Of a DNA stretch of 64,000 nucleotides, positions 47,152 through 55,266 are shown piece after piece (the first letter of the stretch is position 1; the number at the start of each line of letters is the position of its first letter). The position numbers and the translations under genes are program-made. A model generated the notes under the pieces. That model saw only the letters and a program-made list of their open reading frames with translations, did no database searches and had not been told where the DNA came from. The stretch comes from Streptomyces megasporus (GTDB lineage Bacteria > Actinomycetota > Actinomycetes > Streptomycetales > Streptomycetaceae): assembly GCF_000718985.1 (NCBI RefSeq), contig NZ_JODL01000004.1, positions 1 to 64,000 of the forward strand, read 5' to 3'.

Positions 47152-47580
47152 TCATCGGCCGCCGTCCGTCTCGGCGTCCCGCCCCGGTTCCTCCCGCCGG
47201 TGGAGCTTGCCGCTCGCGCGGAACTCGTGGATGGCGAGGCCCTTCTCGCCGGCGGTCTGCATCACCTGCTCCCAGGTCAGCGCCCGGCTCCCCCTGGCGA
47301 ACAACGGTCCGGTCTCCCGGTCCCCCACCAACCGGGTCAGCATCTCCACCGCCCGCTCGCCGAGGACGCCCTCGCCCTCCGGGACCGCCTTGCCGCAGAC
47401 GCCGGTCACTCGTCCCGCCGCCAGGTCGACATCCCCGATCTCCAGCGAGAGGAGGTCCAGAACCCGCATCTCGCCCTCCCACAGCAGCAGCCACAGCACC
47501 CGGTGTGCCATGTCGACGGAGTCGTCGGCGAGGAGTTCTTCGAGTCGTTCGGCGGTGATGCGTTCGTCCGTGAGCGTCAT
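47152..47580 (-). CDS. Degenerate tyrosine-recombinase-like protein (142 aa)
   Basis: The region VLWLLLWEGEMRVLDLLSLEIGDVDLAAGRVTG.. GERAVEMLTRLVGDRETGPLFARG has the layout of the first half of a phage-integrase catalytic domain (Arg I helix, LEIGDVDL strand). The HxxR box and nucleophilic Tyr are absent, and the protein ends with a charged tail. It may be a domesticated DNA-binding remnant or an unrelated protein. Start ATG 47580. Confidence 0.6.
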   Translation of the reverse strand: MTLTDERITAERLEELLADDSVDMAHRVLWLLLWEGEMRVLDLLSLEIGDVDLAAGRVTGVCGKAVPEGEGVLGERAVEMLTRLVGDRETGPLFARGSRALTWEQVMQTAGEKGLAIHEFRASGKLHRREEPGRDAETDGGR

Positions 47581-47628
47581 GGCCCGGCAGTATTCCGTTC
47601 GAACGCGGCGGAGGGTAGGGGTAGGAAC

Positions 47629-47664
47629 GTTCCTTCGTATGTTCCTTTGTGTGTTCCTTCGTAC
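47629..47664. repeat. Three tandem 12-bp repeats
   Basis: GTTCCTTCGTAT, GTTCCTTTGTGT and GTTCCTTCGTAC, AT-richer than the flanks, upstream of the recombinase-like gene and beyond the chitinase terminator. Confidence 0.9.
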
Positions 47665-47672
47665 ACGGAAAA

Positions 47673-47721
47673 CCCCGTGCCGCCGTCCACCCCGTCGGGG
47701 GCAGGGGACGGCGGCGCGGGG
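47673..47721 (-). terminator. Intrinsic terminator of the chitinase gene
   Basis: A 16-bp stem (CCCCGTGCCGCCGTCC with one G-T type mismatch) followed, reading leftward, by TTTTCC, 22 bases past the chitinase stop at 47743. The U-tract makes it classical. Confidence 0.85.
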
Positions 47722-47742
47722 CCCGAGACGTCAACTGCCGTG

Positions 47743-48642
47743 TCAGCAGCTCAGGTTGTCACCCGGCGTGGTGCCCAGGACCTGGACGAACCGCTGGTAG
47801 GTGTTGACCCGGCTCTGCACCTGGGCGGGGTTCCGCCCGCCGCACTCGAGGGAGCCGTTGATGCTGCGGATGGTCTCGCCGAAGCCGTGCCCGTTCACCA
47901 TCGCGTTGTGCGGGGTCATGGTGCCCGGACCGCTCTGGGTGTTCCAGTACCACAGGGCCGTCTTCCAGGCGACCGAGGCGTCCCGCTCCACCAGGTACGG
48001 GTCGCGCAGCAGGTCGATGCCCAGGGCGTCGCCCGCCGCCTTGTAGTTGAAGTTCCAGCTCAACTGGATCGGGCCGCGGCCGTAGTAGGCGGCCTGGCCC
48101 GCGGGGCAACCGTACGGCTGGCTGCCGTCGCAGTAGTGGGGGTAGTTGGCGGTGTTCTGCTCCACGATGTGGACCAGGCCGCCGGTCTCGTGGCTGACGT
48201 TGGCGAGGAAGGCGGCGGCCTCCCGCTTCTTCACGGTGTCGTTGCCGGTGTTGGCGAAGGCGGGGTAGGCGCTCAGCGCGGCCTTCAGACCCTGGTAGGT
48301 GTAGAAGGAGTTCCGGTTCGGGAACATCCGGTTGAACTGCGCCTCGCTGACCACGAAGCCCGAGGGGTCCGGGTTCGTGGGCGGCGGGTTCGTGCCGCCG
48401 CCACAGGCGCCCTGGTCCTTCCAGACGCCGGAGTTCCCGGGAGGGGTCTCGTTCTGGGTCCACCACTGGGCGGTCCAGTTGCGGCCGTTGTGGGAGACGG
48501 TGTCGCCGCCCCAGTAGACCGCCGAGGAGTTCCAGGGGGTCGCGCACTCGGCCGCGGAAGCGGTGTTCGCGGGTATGACGACGGCCAGGGCGCCCGCGAT
48601 CGTGGCCGCGGCGACACCCGCTGTGACGCGTAGTCTTCGCAC
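47743..48642 (-). CDS. Secreted GH19 chitinase with N-terminal chitin-binding domain
   Basis: A 299-residue extracellular chitinase. Signal peptide (about residues 1-30, ending NTASAA), CBM5/12-like chitin-binding module (WNSSAVYWGGDTVSHNGRNWTAQWWTQNETP, about 37-75), Pro/Gly linker, and a GH19 catalytic domain (about 95-299). The catalytic Glu lies in FLANVSHETGGL and AYYGRGPIQLSWNFNY is the family signature. GTG 48642 with AAGGGA upstream. Two DasR-type operators lie upstream. Confidence 0.95.
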   Translation of the reverse strand: MRRLRVTAGVAAATIAGALAVVIPANTASAAECATPWNSSAVYWGGDTVSHNGRNWTAQWWTQNETPPGNSGVWKDQGACGGGTNPPPTNPDPSGFVVSEAQFNRMFPNRNSFYTYQGLKAALSAYPAFANTGNDTVKKREAAAFLANVSHETGGLVHIVEQNTANYPHYCDGSQPYGCPAGQAAYYGRGPIQLSWNFNYKAAGDALGIDLLRDPYLVERDASVAWKTALWYWNTQSGPGTMTPHNAMVNGHGFGETIRSINGSLECGGRNPAQVQSRVNTYQRFVQVLGTTPGDNLSC

Positions 48643-48667
48643 CTGAACATCCCTTCAGATGTGGGGG

Positions 48668-48683
48668 GTTGGTCGAGACCACT
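48668..48683. promoter_or_regulatory. DasR-responsive element (dre)-like box 1
   Basis: GTTGGTCGAGACCACT matches the dre consensus ACTGGTCTAGACCAGT in both TGGTC/GACCA half-sites. It is 26 bases upstream of the chitinase start. Confidence 0.7.
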
Positions 48684-48690
48684 CAAGCGC

Positions 48691-48706
48691 CTTGGTATGA
48701 ACCAGT
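48691..48706. promoter_or_regulatory. DasR-responsive element (dre)-like box 2
   Basis: CTTGGTATGAACCAGT, with TGGT/ACCA half-sites at dre spacing, 23 bp from box 1 (start to start). Confidence 0.6.
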
Positions 48707-49104
48707 CAAGTTCCGGCCCGAAAGCCTCATTCGACGAGCGGCCACTCGCGGGGGCACGGACAAGCGACGTGACACGCGCTCCCTTTCTCCCTGAAAGGAC
48801 CGAAGGGAGGACAATACGAGGATTCTCGCCGTCAAGGCTCTCTCGCGGCGCCCCTCTCCCCCACTTCCGTTGACGTCCTCCGATACGCAGGTCACTGGCG
48901 TCCCTGACGACTCCCCCGCACCAGGAACAAGGGCCGGGAAGAGCGAATGACGGGATGAGGTGAACGTCATTCACCGATATCGTATGGATTACGACTTCAC
49001 CCGAATGCCGGTAGTCCGGTCGGGTCCCGCCTTCGTTGTTGTGGACGTGACTTCACCAGATCCGCTCTCCACATCCGCGCCCCGTCGCTCCCGGTGGGGC
49101 TGCC

Positions 49105-50049
49105 GTGAATGACCAAGGCCAGTACTTCGACCCGTACGGCATGCCGGTCGGCACGGACCCCGGCGGGTACCGGAGCGCCGCCCATCCCGAGTTCGACCAG
49201 GGGCCCGCCCCTGATCAGCGGGCCCCGGCCTCGCCGGAGGTCGATCTCCTCGACCCCTCCTGGGACTTCGAGGCCGAACTGGCGCAACTGCTCCGGGAGT
49301 CCGACCAGTTCCAGTCCCAGCCCCACTCCCAGCCCCAGGCGCAGCACCAGGCGTCCCGGTCCGCGGCGCCCGCCGCCCCGGACGGCGCCGTCGACGAGGC
49401 CACCCGGGTGCTGCGCCGCCTCGACGGGAACGGGGAACCGGTGCCGTCGGACGAGGACCTCGAATCGGCGCCGACACGCTCCGCCTCGCGCGCGCAGGCC
49501 GACCGTCGGCGGCGTCGCCGCCGTCGGAGCCCCCGCCCCGAGGTGTCGTGGCTGCACGTGTTCAGCTTCTCCGTGGCGGCGCTGACGGCCTGCCTCGTGG
49601 CGATGGTCAGCGTGCTCGGGGGAATGGTCTCCTACGACCCCCTGCGCCACCTGGCCGGTCTGAGCGTGCCCGCCGACCTCGCGCGGTGGTGGCCCCTGTT
49701 GGTCTACGGGCCCTGGCTGGCCGCCTCGCTGTCGATCCTGCGCGCCACCGTCCTGCGGCGGCGCGTGCGGCACTCCTGGGCCGTGGTGGTCCTCTTCTCG
49801 ACCGTCGCGGTGGTCCTGTGCGTCGCCCATGCGCCCCGGACCCTGCCCGGTCTGGCGGTCGCCGGGCTCCCCCCGATCACCGCCCTGGCCTGCTTCCACC
49901 AGCTCGTGGGGCAGATCACCCTCACCCAGCCCCGGCACGCCCTCCCCCGTCGGCCCGGACAGTCCGTCCCGCCGGCGCGGCAGGGCGGTGTCCTGCCCCG
50001 CCGGCGCACCACGCGTCACGGGAACGGAGTCGGAGGCGGACGCGGCTGA
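49105..50049 (+). CDS. DUF2637 membrane protein
   Basis: A 314-residue protein: a disordered Gln/Pro/Ala N-terminal half (residues 1-145, including a Gln-rich stretch QSQPHSQPQAQHQ and a run of Arg), then four membrane helices from VSWLHVFSFSVAALTACLVAMVSVLGG (about 148), the DUF2637 region. In Streptomyces such proteins are sometimes called excisionase-linked or plasmid-transfer Spd-like. Function unknown. GTG 49105. Confidence 0.78.
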   Translation: MNDQGQYFDPYGMPVGTDPGGYRSAAHPEFDQGPAPDQRAPASPEVDLLDPSWDFEAELAQLLRESDQFQSQPHSQPQAQHQASRSAAPAAPDGAVDEATRVLRRLDGNGEPVPSDEDLESAPTRSASRAQADRRRRRRRRSPRPEVSWLHVFSFSVAALTACLVAMVSVLGGMVSYDPLRHLAGLSVPADLARWWPLLVYGPWLAASLSILRATVLRRRVRHSWAVVVLFSTVAVVLCVAHAPRTLPGLAVAGLPPITALACFHQLVGQITLTQPRHALPRRPGQSVPPARQGGVLPRRRTTRHGNGVGGGRG

Positions 50050-50073
50050 CGCGGCGCACCGCGCTCGACGCGG

Positions 50074-50119
50074 CGGGCCCGGCCCGGGCGACCCACGTGG
50101 GTCGCCCGGGCCGGGCCCG
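50074..50119. terminator. 46-bp perfect palindrome, bidirectional terminator
   Basis: Two exact 23-bp arms meeting at CAC|GTG, between the convergent DUF2637 (stop 50049) and GH115 (stop 50140) genes. Confidence 0.85.
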
Positions 50120-50139
50120 TCGCATTCGGGGGCCGTCCG

Positions 50140-53100
50140 TCAGCGGCCCCGATCGATCCGCAGGCTCTCCGGCGGTCCCAGGTAGCTCGGCTCCAGTCCT
50201 CCGGTGTCCACGACGATCCTCTGCACGATGACGGTCGGGTCGACCATCCACAGTTTCAGGGTGTGGGTGCCCGGCCTGTCGATCGTGTGCCGGGTGGAGG
50301 TCCGGTTGACGTTGTCGGAGGTGTTCCTCGCCCACCGGACGTTCATGTAGGTGTCGTCCGCGCCCGTGGCGGTGGTGACGTTGACCGTCGTCGGCGGCGC
50401 GTCGTCGATCGAGACGGCGTACCGCAGGCCCTCCGTCGGCAGGACGTTGTTGCGGGGCGACAGATACACCCAGACCTCGACCTCCCCCGCCGTGGTGAGG
50501 GTCATCTCGTACTCCAGGCGCGGGCCGTGACCGCCCGGCGTGCGGCTGGGCGCGGTGACCGGGTAGGGCTCCATCCCGTCCTCCGCCCGCCCGATGTCGG
50601 GCAGCCGCTTCCACCGGATTCCGGCGCCGCCGACGGCCCGGGTGTGGTGCGCGGCCTCCATGGAGACGTAGCCGCTCGCCTCGACGAACCCCCGCAGCCT
50701 GCGGCGCGGGAGCCTCGGGTTCTCCACGACGGCCGTCACCTCCACGGTCGTGCCGTCCGGCCCGTGGACCGTGATGGGCACCCGGGTGACGCCCTTGGGC
50801 GCCCGGTTCCAGTCGATGCGCACCGTGACGCGCACCTCCTTCTTCACCCGGCCCCGGGCACGGTCGATCCGCACCCAGGGTTCGGCCGCGGTGATGCGGT
50901 AGTCGAACGGGCGGCTGCCGCGGTTGAAGACGTCGATGTACTGGTCGGGGCGGGTCTGGTAGGGGCTGAACGCGGGGAGCACGGCCTTGCCGTCCGCCTT
51001 CGGCCACCACAGGTCGGAGCCGTCGACGGCCACGCCCATCTCGGCCCGGTCGGGGAGTTCGATCCGCCTCACCGCCGGGAAGACCTCGTCGGGCAGGGCG
51101 ACGTGGTCCGGGGTCTGGGGCTGCTGCCAGGGGGCGTCCGGGCCGTAGCGCTCCACGTCGCCGTAGCCGATCTTCGGTTGGGTCTGGAAGCCCTTCCACT
51201 TACCGCCGGCGAGGGTGTTGTTGTAGTAGTCCGACATCGCCTGGTCGTCGGCGAAGCGCGCGTCGGTGATGTCGGCGTGGTCGTTGGTGGCGGCCCGGCC
51301 CTGCTCCGCGTAGAGGATGTTGGTGAACTGCGCCTCGCGCAGCTCGTAGAGGTTGGCGGTCGCCTTCACCTGGTAGAGGACGAGTTGGTAGTAGGCGTCC
51401 TGGTCGGCGCGCGGCAGCTTGCGTCCGATGGCCTCGGCCCTCTTCGCCAGCTTCCGCCACTCCTCGGTGACCCGCGCCGTCTCCCCGTAGTGGTTGAGGT
51501 GGAACGGACTGGCCTGGTCGTCGTAGACGACCGCCGCGTCGTCCCGGGAGAGGTCCTTGTCGGGGTCGAGGGTGATGCGGCGGTTGAGGAGTTCGGGCTT
51601 GCGGCGGGCCTGGAGCACTCCGTAGGTGTGCAGGACCTCGGCGATCTCGTCGGCGTGCTCGGGGCCGAAGTTCTGTTCGGCGTACCGTCGCTCCCACTCG
51701 TGGAGGCGTTCCAGCGGCCAGCGCTCGGGATCCCAGGCGTAGTCGAGGAAGAACTGCGTGGGCATCTCCTCGGCCTTGAGGTCGCCCACGTTGACCACCC
51801 ACAGGCGGTCCACGCCGTAGGTGTGGGTGAGGTGGAGCTGTTCCCAGGTGCTGACGAGGTTGACGGTGTCGACCCACTTGTAGTTGCGGCCGACGCCCAC
51901 GTAGTCGAAGTGGTAGTACATGCCGTAGCCGCCGGCCCGCTTCGGGAGCGACTGGTCGGGCAGCTTGCGCATGTTGCCCCAGTTGTCGTCGCAGAAGACG
52001 ACGGTGACGTCCTCGGGCGGTCGCAGTCCCTTGTCCCAGTACCGCTGGACCTCCTTGTAGAGGGTCTGGACCTGCGGGATGTCGGTGATGTCGGACTTCC
52101 CGGTGACCTCGGCCAGGATGCGGCGCTGGCTGTCGAGGATGGACTCCATCAGGTCGATGCCGTCGCCGTCGGGCAGGCTGACGTCGCCGTTGCCGCGCAT
52201 GCCCAGGGTGACGACGCCCTCGAAGTCCTCCTCGACCATGCGGCGGATGCCGTCGGCCCAGTACGCCTCGATGGCCTTCCGGTTGCGGCGGAAGCTCCAC
52301 TCGCCGGTGCCGCCGTACGGGTCGCTGCCCGGTTCGACGATGTTGCCCTCGGCGTCGCGTTTGGCGGGGACGGCGTGGCGGTTCCACTCCTCGATGCCGC
52401 GCATCATGGGCGCCTCGTGCGAGGTGCCCATGACGATGCCGTACTCCTTGGCGGTGGCGTGGTTCTCCGGGTCGTCCTCGGCGAAGGCCCGTCCCCACAC
52501 CGCCGGCCACAGGTAGTTGGCCTTGAGCCGGAGCATGGTCTCGAAGACCTTGGCGTGGAACTCCTTGTTGAACCCGTTGGGGAAGCCGGGGGCGTGGCCG
52601 GGGCCGAAGTACTCGGGGGCCCAGGTGCCCAGCGCCGGGTTCTCGTCGTTGATGAAGAAGCCCCGGTACTTGACCGCGGGGGTGCCCTGGGTGTGGCGTC
52701 CGGGCAGCACGTACAGCTCGTCGTGGCGGCGCGGCGGCACGTCGTCCCAGAAGTGCCAGGGGGACACGCCCATCTGCCGGGTGGTCTCGTAGATGCCGAA
52801 GATGGTGCCGCGCTGGTCGCTGCCGGCGATCACGAAGGCGCGGCGGACACCCGGCAGCGGGTTCTCCACCACCTGTTCGAGGGTGGTCTCCCACTTCCCC
52901 GCGATCCCGGACACGTCCAGCTTGCCGCTGGTGATCAGCCGGTCGACGAGCCGGCTCCTCCCCATCGTCCCGACGATCACGACCTCGGAGCGGTTCGACG
53001 GCACCTCGCCGCGTTCGACGGCGGGTTCGACGCCGGTGACCCGCTTGATGTCGCCTCCGAGGTCGCCCACCGCCCGGATCACACCGGGGTGGTCGTCGGC

Positions 53101-53340
53101 GTCGACCACGATCGGCGCCGCCCTGCCGCCCGCCACCAGCGGGAAGGCGCCGGGCCTGCGGGAGTACACGACGTAGGTGTCGGAGCCGGTGTTCCTGCCG
53201 CGTCCCCTGTCCGCCGCCTGAGCGGCGGGGGACGCGATGGCGGGCACGGCGGTGGCGGCGGCGGTCAGCGGGATCAGACCCAGGAACGTCCGCCGGCTGG
53301 TGTTCTCGGGGACCTGCGAGCCGGTGTGGTGCCTTCTCAT
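50140..53340 (-). CDS. Tat-exported GH115 xylan alpha-1,2-glucuronidase
   Basis: A 1066-residue enzyme releasing (4-O-methyl)glucuronic acid from xylan. The signal has a twin-arginine motif SRRTFLGL (near residue 16) before a hydrophobic core ending SPAAQAAD. GH115 features: RGFFINDENPALGTWAPEYFG (near 215), MGTSHEAPMMRG, TLGMRGNGDVSLPDGDG, VTVVFCDDNWGNMRKLP, and C-terminal beta domains. ATG 53340 has GGAG 7 bases upstream; a TTG 6 bases earlier is in frame. It complements the GH10 xylanase on glucuronoxylan. A strong inverted repeat lies upstream. Confidence 0.93.
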   Translation of the reverse strand: MRRHHTGSQVPENTSRRTFLGLIPLTAAATAVPAIASPAAQAADRGRGRNTGSDTYVVYSRRPGAFPLVAGGRAAPIVVDADDHPGVIRAVGDLGGDIKRVTGVEPAVERGEVPSNRSEVVIVGTMGRSRLVDRLITSGKLDVSGIAGKWETTLEQVVENPLPGVRRAFVIAGSDQRGTIFGIYETTRQMGVSPWHFWDDVPPRRHDELYVLPGRHTQGTPAVKYRGFFINDENPALGTWAPEYFGPGHAPGFPNGFNKEFHAKVFETMLRLKANYLWPAVWGRAFAEDDPENHATAKEYGIVMGTSHEAPMMRGIEEWNRHAVPAKRDAEGNIVEPGSDPYGGTGEWSFRRNRKAIEAYWADGIRRMVEEDFEGVVTLGMRGNGDVSLPDGDGIDLMESILDSQRRILAEVTGKSDITDIPQVQTLYKEVQRYWDKGLRPPEDVTVVFCDDNWGNMRKLPDQSLPKRAGGYGMYYHFDYVGVGRNYKWVDTVNLVSTWEQLHLTHTYGVDRLWVVNVGDLKAEEMPTQFFLDYAWDPERWPLERLHEWERRYAEQNFGPEHADEIAEVLHTYGVLQARRKPELLNRRITLDPDKDLSRDDAAVVYDDQASPFHLNHYGETARVTEEWRKLAKRAEAIGRKLPRADQDAYYQLVLYQVKATANLYELREAQFTNILYAEQGRAATNDHADITDARFADDQAMSDYYNNTLAGGKWKGFQTQPKIGYGDVERYGPDAPWQQPQTPDHVALPDEVFPAVRRIELPDRAEMGVAVDGSDLWWPKADGKAVLPAFSPYQTRPDQYIDVFNRGSRPFDYRITAAEPWVRIDRARGRVKKEVRVTVRIDWNRAPKGVTRVPITVHGPDGTTVEVTAVVENPRLPRRRLRGFVEASGYVSMEAAHHTRAVGGAGIRWKRLPDIGRAEDGMEPYPVTAPSRTPGGHGPRLEYEMTLTTAGEVEVWVYLSPRNNVLPTEGLRYAVSIDDAPPTTVNVTTATGADDTYMNVRWARNTSDNVNRTSTRHTIDRPGTHTLKLWMVDPTVIVQRIVVDTGGLEPSYLGPPESLRIDRGR

Positions 53341-53391
53341 GCTCAATCTCCGCGAGGAAGGGACGGGAGAGGGGGGAACGCGCGCCGATCA

Positions 53392-53412
53392 TTTCCGGAA
53401 TGGTTCCGGAAA
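53392..53412. promoter_or_regulatory. Inverted-repeat operator upstream of the GH115 gene
   Basis: TTTCCGGAA, spacer TGG, TTCCGGAAA: a perfect 9-bp dyad, 52 bases before the start codon. It is a good candidate binding site for a sugar-responsive repressor. Confidence 0.7.
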
Positions 53413-53474
53413 CCAAATCATCGAGGCATGCTCAGGTCAAGGGTCTGGATCGGGTAACTTGCGGGCACGCCAAA

Positions 53475-53513
53475 GCAGTTGGGCCGCCTCTCCGCGAGAG
53501 ACGGCCCAACTGC
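53475..53513 (-). terminator. Hairpin terminator of the MalY/PatB gene
   Basis: GCAGTTGGGCCG and CTCTC pair with GAGAG and CGGCCCAACTGC around a CGC loop with one mismatch, 68 bases past the stop at 53581. Confidence 0.8.
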
Positions 53514-53580
53514 TCTGCGAACCGCGAGCTGAAAGTTTTCGCCGATGGTGTGGAACGTCCGGAAACAGCGGACGTGCGTG

Positions 53581-54777
53581 TCAGAGGACGGTGGCCATCC
53601 TCCGCACGGCCTCGGTGAGGATCTCGGGCGAGGTGGCGAGGTTCAACCGGACGTACCCGGCGCCGCCCGTGCCGAAATCGAGGCCGGAGTTGAGGGCGAC
53701 CCGGCCGCGCTCCAGGAACACCGCGGCCGGGTCGTCGCCCAGACCGAGGGCCCGGCAGTCGAGCCAGGCGAGATAAGTGCCCTGGGGCGTGCGGTGGTGC
53801 ACGTCCGGCAGGTGCCGGTCCAGCAGCTCCACCAGCAGCCGCCGGTTCTCGTCCACCCCGGCCAGCAGGGCGTCGAGCCAGTCGTCGCCGTACCGCAGGG
53901 CCGCGACGTGGGCGATGACGCCCAGGTGGCTCGCCCCGTGCCCGACCTCCTCGGGCATCCGGGCCAGGTCCGCGGCGGACTCGGGCCCCGCCACCGCGAG
54001 CGCGGCCTTGCACCCGGCCAGGTTCCACGCCTTGGAGGCCGACAGCAGGGCGAAGGCGTCGTCGCTCCCCCGCACGCTCAGATAGGGGACGTGCACCGCG
54101 CCGGGCAGCACCAGGGGCGCGTGGATCTCGTCGGAGACGACGCGTATCCCGTGCTCCCGCGCCAGTTCGGCCACCCGTTCCAGCTCGGCGCGGGTGTGGA
54201 CGGTGCCCGTCGGATTGTGGGGGTTGCACAGCAGGTGGACGGCCGGCCGCCCCTCCGCGACGGCCCGGGCGTAGGCGTCCTCCAGCGCGGAGAAGTCCAG
54301 ACGGTGCTCCGCTCCCAGGGGCGCCTCCACGATCCGACGGCCCGCGTGCTCGACGAAGGCGTAGAAGGGCGGGTAGACGGGCGGGTTGACGATCACCGCG
54401 TCACCGGGGTCGGTGACGAGCCCCAGCATCTCCACGACTCCCAGCATCACATCGGGCACGAGCGCGGTGTGCTCCGTCTCGACGCGCCAGTTCCAGCGCC
54501 GCTCGGCGAAGGCGGCCAGCGCGTCGGCGTACTCCGCGCCGTCCACCGGGTAGCCGGTGTCCCCCTCCGCGACGGCCCGGGTCAGCGCCCGCGCGACGGG
54601 TTCGGCGAGCGGGGCGTCCATCTCGGCCACCCACAGCGGCAGGACGTCGTCGGGGTGGGCCCGCCACTTCATGCTGGTGCGCCGCCTGAGATCGTCGAGG
54701 GTCAGGCGGCGCAGGGGGTTGACCGTATCGGTCCGGATGTCGGTCCGGGCGGGGGTGTCGTGGCTCTGAAGGGTCAA
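53581..54777 (-). CDS. MalY/PatB-type PLP-dependent aminotransferase/C-S lyase
   Basis: A 398-residue fold type I PLP enzyme: [13 protein letters not shown] (near residue 49), [10 protein letters not shown] (near 188), [13 protein letters not shown], and [17 protein letters not shown], where SxSK holds the Schiff-base Lys. This is the MalY/PatB class, usually a cystathionine beta-lyase or C-S lyase. The start is TTG 54777, chosen because GGAGG sits 7 bases upstream and no ATG or GTG does better. Confidence 0.88.
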   Translation of the reverse strand: MTLQSHDTPARTDIRTDTVNPLRRLTLDDLRRRTSMKWRAHPDDVLPLWVAEMDAPLAEPVARALTRAVAEGDTGYPVDGAEYADALAAFAERRWNWRVETEHTALVPDVMLGVVEMLGLVTDPGDAVIVNPPVYPPFYAFVEHAGRRIVEAPLGAEHRLDFSALEDAYARAVAEGRPAVHLLCNPHNPTGTVHTRAELERVAELAREHGIRVVSDEIHAPLVLPGAVHVPYLSVRGSDDAFALLSASKAWNLAGCKAALAVAGPESAADLARMPEEVGHGASHLGVIAHVAALRYGDDWLDALLAGVDENRRLLVELLDRHLPDVHHRTPQGTYLAWLDCRALGLGDDPAAVFLERGRVALNSGLDFGTGGAGYVRLNLATSPEILTEAVRRMATVL

Positions 54778-54866
54778 CGGAATGCCTCCGGTCGGGTGGA
54801 CGGGACCGTGCGGGCCCACCGTACGGCCCCGCGCCACCCGTTTCCTTGTCTTTCCTGCCTGCCGGA

Positions 54867-55136
54867 TCAGGCCGGCCAGCTACCCGTCATCTTGCGGATC
54901 GCCACGGCGCCGCCGCGGTCCACCGCCGCCCTGACCACGGAGAAGATCACTCCCTGGATGGCGGCGGCCAACAGGATCTCGCCCAGCTTCCGGTTCTCGT
55001 CACCGGGGTCGGGGGCGTCGTCCTCGTCGCTGACGAGCTTCCACGCCTGCTTGAAGGCCGCGCTCGCGACGGCGCCGCTGAGGGCGCCGAGCGCGATGCC
55101 CACCGGCCGGTACAGCAGTTTCTTCTTCCTCTTCAT
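54867..55136 (-). CDS. DUF4235 membrane protein
   Basis: An 89-residue protein: basic [21 protein letters not shown], then [52 protein letters not shown], the DUF4235 pattern with two membrane helices and an acidic loop. Function unknown. AGAGGTCC precedes ATG 55136. Confidence 0.88.
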   Translation of the reverse strand: MKRKKKLLYRPVGIALGALSGAVASAAFKQAWKLVSDEDDAPDPGDENRKLGEILLAAAIQGVIFSVVRAAVDRGGAVAIRKMTGSWPA

Positions 55137-55266
55137 GACCGGACCTCTTCCTGCCGGGTTCTCCCGGAACGGCCGCTCGGGGCCGTCTCCCGGTCCACGG
55201 ATTCCCCGCACGCGGCCCGCCACACGGCGTGTTCGCCGGGCGGCGGGCCGGTGACGCGGTGACGGG

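Larger units (their letters stand above)
48643..49104. other. Divergent region, chitinase / DUF2637 gene
   Basis: 462 bp with two dre-like boxes near the chitinase side and AT-richer promoter-like DNA (TTCACCGATATCGTATGG near 48970) on the right. No gene seen. Confidence 0.55.

Noticed and set aside
47629..47664. Attachment site (att) linked to the integrase-like gene
   Set aside because: The repeats are tandem, not flanking, there is no tRNA, and the gene lacks catalytic residues.
50263..53457. 1064-codon frame on the + strand opposite GH115
   Set aside because: It mirrors the GH115 gene, is dominated by Val/Gly/Asp/His repeats and has no domain or ribosome site.
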